Source of the DNA: Alteromonas abrolhosensis
Lineage (GTDB): Bacteria; Pseudomonadota; Gammaproteobacteria; Enterobacterales; Alteromonadaceae
DNA: 64,000 nt
Reading direction: 5' to 3'
Assembly: GCF_001953635.1 (NCBI RefSeq)
Contig: NZ_MEJH01000004.1
Coordinates: forward strand, 1-64,000
The notes beneath the pieces were generated by a model. That model searched no databases. It worked only from the letters and a program-made list of their open reading frames with translations, and was not told where the DNA came from. The position numbers and the translations under genes are program-made. Of the stretch, positions 61,769 through 64,000 are shown one piece after another. Numbering within the stretch: position 1 is the stretch's first letter; each line of letters begins with the position of its first letter.

Positions 61769-63303
61769 GCACGTTTACACACTGATATCACGTCAATACC
61801 ATCATCACCATTGTCTTGCTCTAAACGCACATCAAATTTCCACAGCCTGTGTAGGTGGCGCATGACTTCATCTTTTGAATCACCTAGCGGAATTCCTCGC
61901 TGAGGAATATAGCGAAGAGTAAGCGAACGGTCGCCTCTTACATCAACGTTATGTACCTGAATGTTGGGTTCTAAATTACTCAAATTGTATTGCGCAGACA
62001 GCTTCTCTTTAATAATTTGATAACCCATTTCGTCATGGATAGCGCTTACCGCAATAAAGGGCTTGGTGGTGTCATCTTCAAGGGCGAATAACTTAAAGTC
62101 GCGAATAACTTTAGGCGATAAAAACTGACTGATAAAACTTTCATCTTTAAAATTTTCCATGGCGAAATGCACGGTCTCAAGCCAGTCTTTTCCCGCAATA
62201 CTTGGAAGATATTTATAATCTTCTTCAGTGGGGGACTGACACACCCGTTTAATATCCATGAACATGGAAAAGCCTAAAGCATACGGATTGATGCCAGAGT
62301 AATAAGGGCTGTTGTACTCTGGCTGCATAACGACGCTTGAATGACTGTGCAAAAACTCCATCATGAAGCGGTCGCTGACCAAACCCTCGTCATACATCTC
62401 ATTTAGAATGTGGTAGTGCCAAAAACAGGCCCATCCTTCATTCATTACTTGAGTTTGTTTCTGCGGATAAAAATACTGCGATACTTTCCGTACAATACGC
62501 ACAATTTCACGTTGCCAGGGTTCAAGTAAAGGTGCGTTTTTTTCAATAAAATAAAGCAGGTTTTCTTGCGGCTCTTGCGGAAAACGAATTTTTTCTTTGT
62601 GTTTGCTATGCGGGCTATTTGGCAGGGTGCGCCAAAGCTCGTTCACTTGCGATTGCAGGTAGGCCTCGCGCTCTTCTTGTCTGTTTTTCTCTTCTTGTAA
62701 CGAAATTTTCTGCGGGCGTTTGTATCGGTCAACGCCGTAATTCATTAGCGCGTGGCACGAGTCGAGCATATTTTCGACTTCATCAAATCCATATTTTTGT
62801 TCGCATTTAGCAATGTAGTTTTTAGCAAAGACCAGGTAGTCGATGATAGAGCTGGCATCGGTCCAGGTTTTAAATAAGTAGTTGCCTTTGAAGAATGAGT
62901 TGTGACCGTAGCACGCATGTGCCATAACGAGCGCTTGCATGGTAATGGTGTTCTCTTCCATTAAATACGCAATGCAGGGGTCAGAGTTAATGACGATTTC
63001 GTAAGCCAGCCCCATTTGTCCACGACGGTATTGTTGCTCAGTTTGAATAAACTTTTTGCCAAAGCTCCAGTGCGTGTAGTTAAGCGGCATGCCGATGCTG
63101 GCGTAAGCATCCATCATCTGCTCTGCGGTGATCACCTCAATTTGATTGGGATAGGTGTCTAACTTAAATTTTTTGGCGATGCGATCGATATGTTGCTCAT
63201 ACTCTTCGATAAGTGGAAACGTCCAGTCGGGCCCATCGCTTAATAAGTGGCGTTTTGATGTTTCAGGCTTGCTGTTTCCTTTTGCCATAGCGTCGGTTGT
63301 CAT
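61756..63303 (-). CDS. SpoVR/YcgB family protein
   Basis: A 515-residue cytoplasmic protein of the SpoVR family, with DGPDWTFPLIEEYEQHIDRI, PLNYTHWSFGKKF and NEGWACFWHYHILNEMYDEG conserved. In enterobacteria ycgB belongs to the general-stress regulon, often with a PrkA kinase and YeaH; the biochemical role is unknown. ATG 63303 follows the yeaH stop by one base, with AAGGAG upstream, so the pair is one operon. An upstream in-frame extension into yeaH is not credible. Confidence 0.92.
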   Translation of the reverse strand: MTTDAMAKGNSKPETSKRHLLSDGPDWTFPLIEEYEQHIDRIAKKFKLDTYPNQIEVITAEQMMDAYASIGMPLNYTHWSFGKKFIQTEQQYRRGQMGLAYEIVINSDPCIAYLMEENTITMQALVMAHACYGHNSFFKGNYLFKTWTDASSIIDYLVFAKNYIAKCEQKYGFDEVENMLDSCHALMNYGVDRYKRPQKISLQEEKNRQEEREAYLQSQVNELWRTLPNSPHSKHKEKIRFPQEPQENLLYFIEKNAPLLEPWQREIVRIVRKVSQYFYPQKQTQVMNEGWACFWHYHILNEMYDEGLVSDRFMMEFLHSHSSVVMQPEYNSPYYSGINPYALGFSMFMDIKRVCQSPTEEDYKYLPSIAGKDWLETVHFAMENFKDESFISQFLSPKVIRDFKLFALEDDTTKPFIAVSAIHDEMGYQIIKEKLSAQYNLSNLEPNIQVHNVDVRGDRSLTLRYIPQRGIPLGDSKDEVMRHLHRLWKFDVRLEQDNGDDGIDVISVCKRAPQA

Positions 63304-63304
63304 A

Positions 63305-64000
63305 TTAGGCTCCTTGCTGCGCATCTTGTTCAGAGCGTTTGAATAGCTCTCTGAACACAGGGTAGATGTCGGCCTGTGTTTGTATGTGCCTACATACAAA
63401 GTTGTCGTGAGTGGCGGCAACTTTCTCGTATTCACGCCACAAACTTTGGTGCTGCCTCTCGGTTATTTCAATATAGGCATAGTAACGGGTTGCGGGCAGC
63501 AGTTTAGCGGTGAGCAAGTCACGACACTGCGGCGAGTCATCAGCCCAGTTATCGCCATCTGACGCTTGTGCAGCATAGATATTCCAATTTCCATCGCTGT
63601 AGCGCTCGCGGACAACTTCATCCATTAACTTCAATGCACTTGAAACAATAGTGCCGCCGGTTTCTTGAGAATAGAAAAACTCGTGCTCGTCCACTTCTTT
63701 CGCTTGCGTGTGATGACGAATGTACACAACGTCTACGTTTTCGTAGGTTCGCGTCAAAAAGAGATACAGCAAGATATAAAACCGTTTAGCCATATCTTTG
63801 GTGGCTTGGTCCATAGAGCCAGATACATCCATTAAACAAAACATTACGGCTTTGCTTGAGGGAAGCGGGCGCTTGTCATAGTTCTTAAAGCGCAAATCGA
63901 AAGTATCGATAAAAGGCACTCGGGCTATTTTGGCTTTAAGTGCTTCAATTTCTTCTTTTAATGCATTTATGGCTAACGTATTGTCGTGCTTGTCTACTAC
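63305..64000 (-). CDS. yeaH: YeaH/YhbH family protein (DUF444), 3' part
   Basis: The C-terminal 231 residues of a DUF444 protein. The von Willebrand-type MIDAS motif MDVSGSMDQ and the segments [15 protein letters not shown] and [14 protein letters not shown] are characteristic. In E. coli it is about 427 residues and is co-expressed with the PrkA-type kinase. The frame runs without a stop through the window edge, so the start is outside; a GTG at 63919 is internal, not the real start. It is followed directly by spoVR. Confidence 0.92.
   Translation of the reverse strand, partial: VVDKHDNTLAINALKEEIEALKAKIARVPFIDTFDLRFKNYDKRPLPSSKAVMFCLMDVSGSMDQATKDMAKRFYILLYLFLTRTYENVDVVYIRHHTQAKEVDEHEFFYSQETGGTIVSSALKLMDEVVRERYSDGNWNIYAAQASDGDNWADDSPQCRDLLTAKLLPATRYYAYIEITERQHQSLWREYEKVAATHDNFVCRHIQTQADIYPVFRELFKRSEQDAQQGA

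Noticed and set aside
63303-63435. Longer SpoVR reading frame starting at 63435
   Set aside because: The extension lies inside yeaH in another frame; ATG 63303 has a strong ribosome-binding site and the conserved start follows it.
63917-63919. GTG at 63919 as the yeaH start
   Set aside because: The frame continues without a stop to the window edge with plausible coding sequence, and the family is about 430 residues, so this is an internal codon.

Overview
The window reads as chromosome of a marine gammaproteobacterium, most likely an Alteromonas or a close relative. This rests on gene content and local order: holD-rimI, smrB next to prmB-aroC, prfB-lysS, prfC, argS, gshA, tmcA, large TonB-dependent receptors, and diguanylate cyclases with beta-propeller sensors. 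Base composition is moderate and even. No rRNA, CRISPR array or prophage was seen. Mobile DNA is limited to the end of an IS3-type element at the left edge and a REP-associated (RAYT, HUH) transposase gene near 43.5-44.5 kb.

Layout. 1-250 holds an IS end. 433-3179 holds divergent tmcA and an acyl-CoA thioesterase. 3311-7292 is a thiamine-salvage operon: TPP riboswitch, TonB receptor, small thiamin-binding-type protein, PnuT-like permease and thiamine-kinase-like phosphotransferase. 7504-9122 holds tRNA-Trp, a HolD-like clamp-loader subunit and rimI. 9310-14330 holds an EamA exporter, then a LysR regulator divergent from an MFS/LLM-oxidoreductase/aldo-keto-reductase operon. 14380-16967 is a MarR-HlyD-DUF2955 efflux operon with a striking double palindromic operator. 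17260-20244 is a large TonB receptor, followed by about 1.1 kb without a convincing gene. 21402-24755 holds prfC and argS. 24958-26429 holds an FMN reductase and a tiny cassette of two double-glycine-leader peptides plus a small membrane protein. 26620-38140 holds two propeller-type c-di-GMP enzymes around a DUF2891 protein, a cysteine-synthase-like enzyme and a secreted EEP-family phosphohydrolase. 38233-43167 holds membrane and lipoprotein genes and a fatty-acid desaturase with its ferredoxin reductase. 43490-44715 holds the RAYT and its repeats. 45246-50335 holds prfB (with its programmed frameshift), lysS, a panE-like reductase, an RluA-type pseudouridine synthase and an Hpt protein. 50631-55906 holds an M16 peptidase, gshA and an SLT-like lipoprotein. 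56198-61727 holds small unknown proteins, smrB, prmB, aroC and an MFS transporter. 61756-64000 holds spoVR and the 3' part of yeaH.

The best candidate for an undescribed system is the peptide cassette at 25824-26429. Two tandem ORFs of 56 and 51 codons each have a strong ribosome-binding site, a related MEEL... leader ending in Gly-Ala or Gly-Gly, and GxxxG motifs in the predicted mature part. The next gene encodes a 66-73-residue hydrophobic protein. This is the architecture of a class IIb (two-peptide) bacteriocin with an immunity protein, but no dedicated exporter lies nearby. Secondary points of interest are the riboswitch-controlled thiamine operon, the MarR double palindrome, the GACAGGCA-type repeats around the RAYT, and two orphan minus-strand terminator-like hairpins around 55.2 and 56.0 kb.
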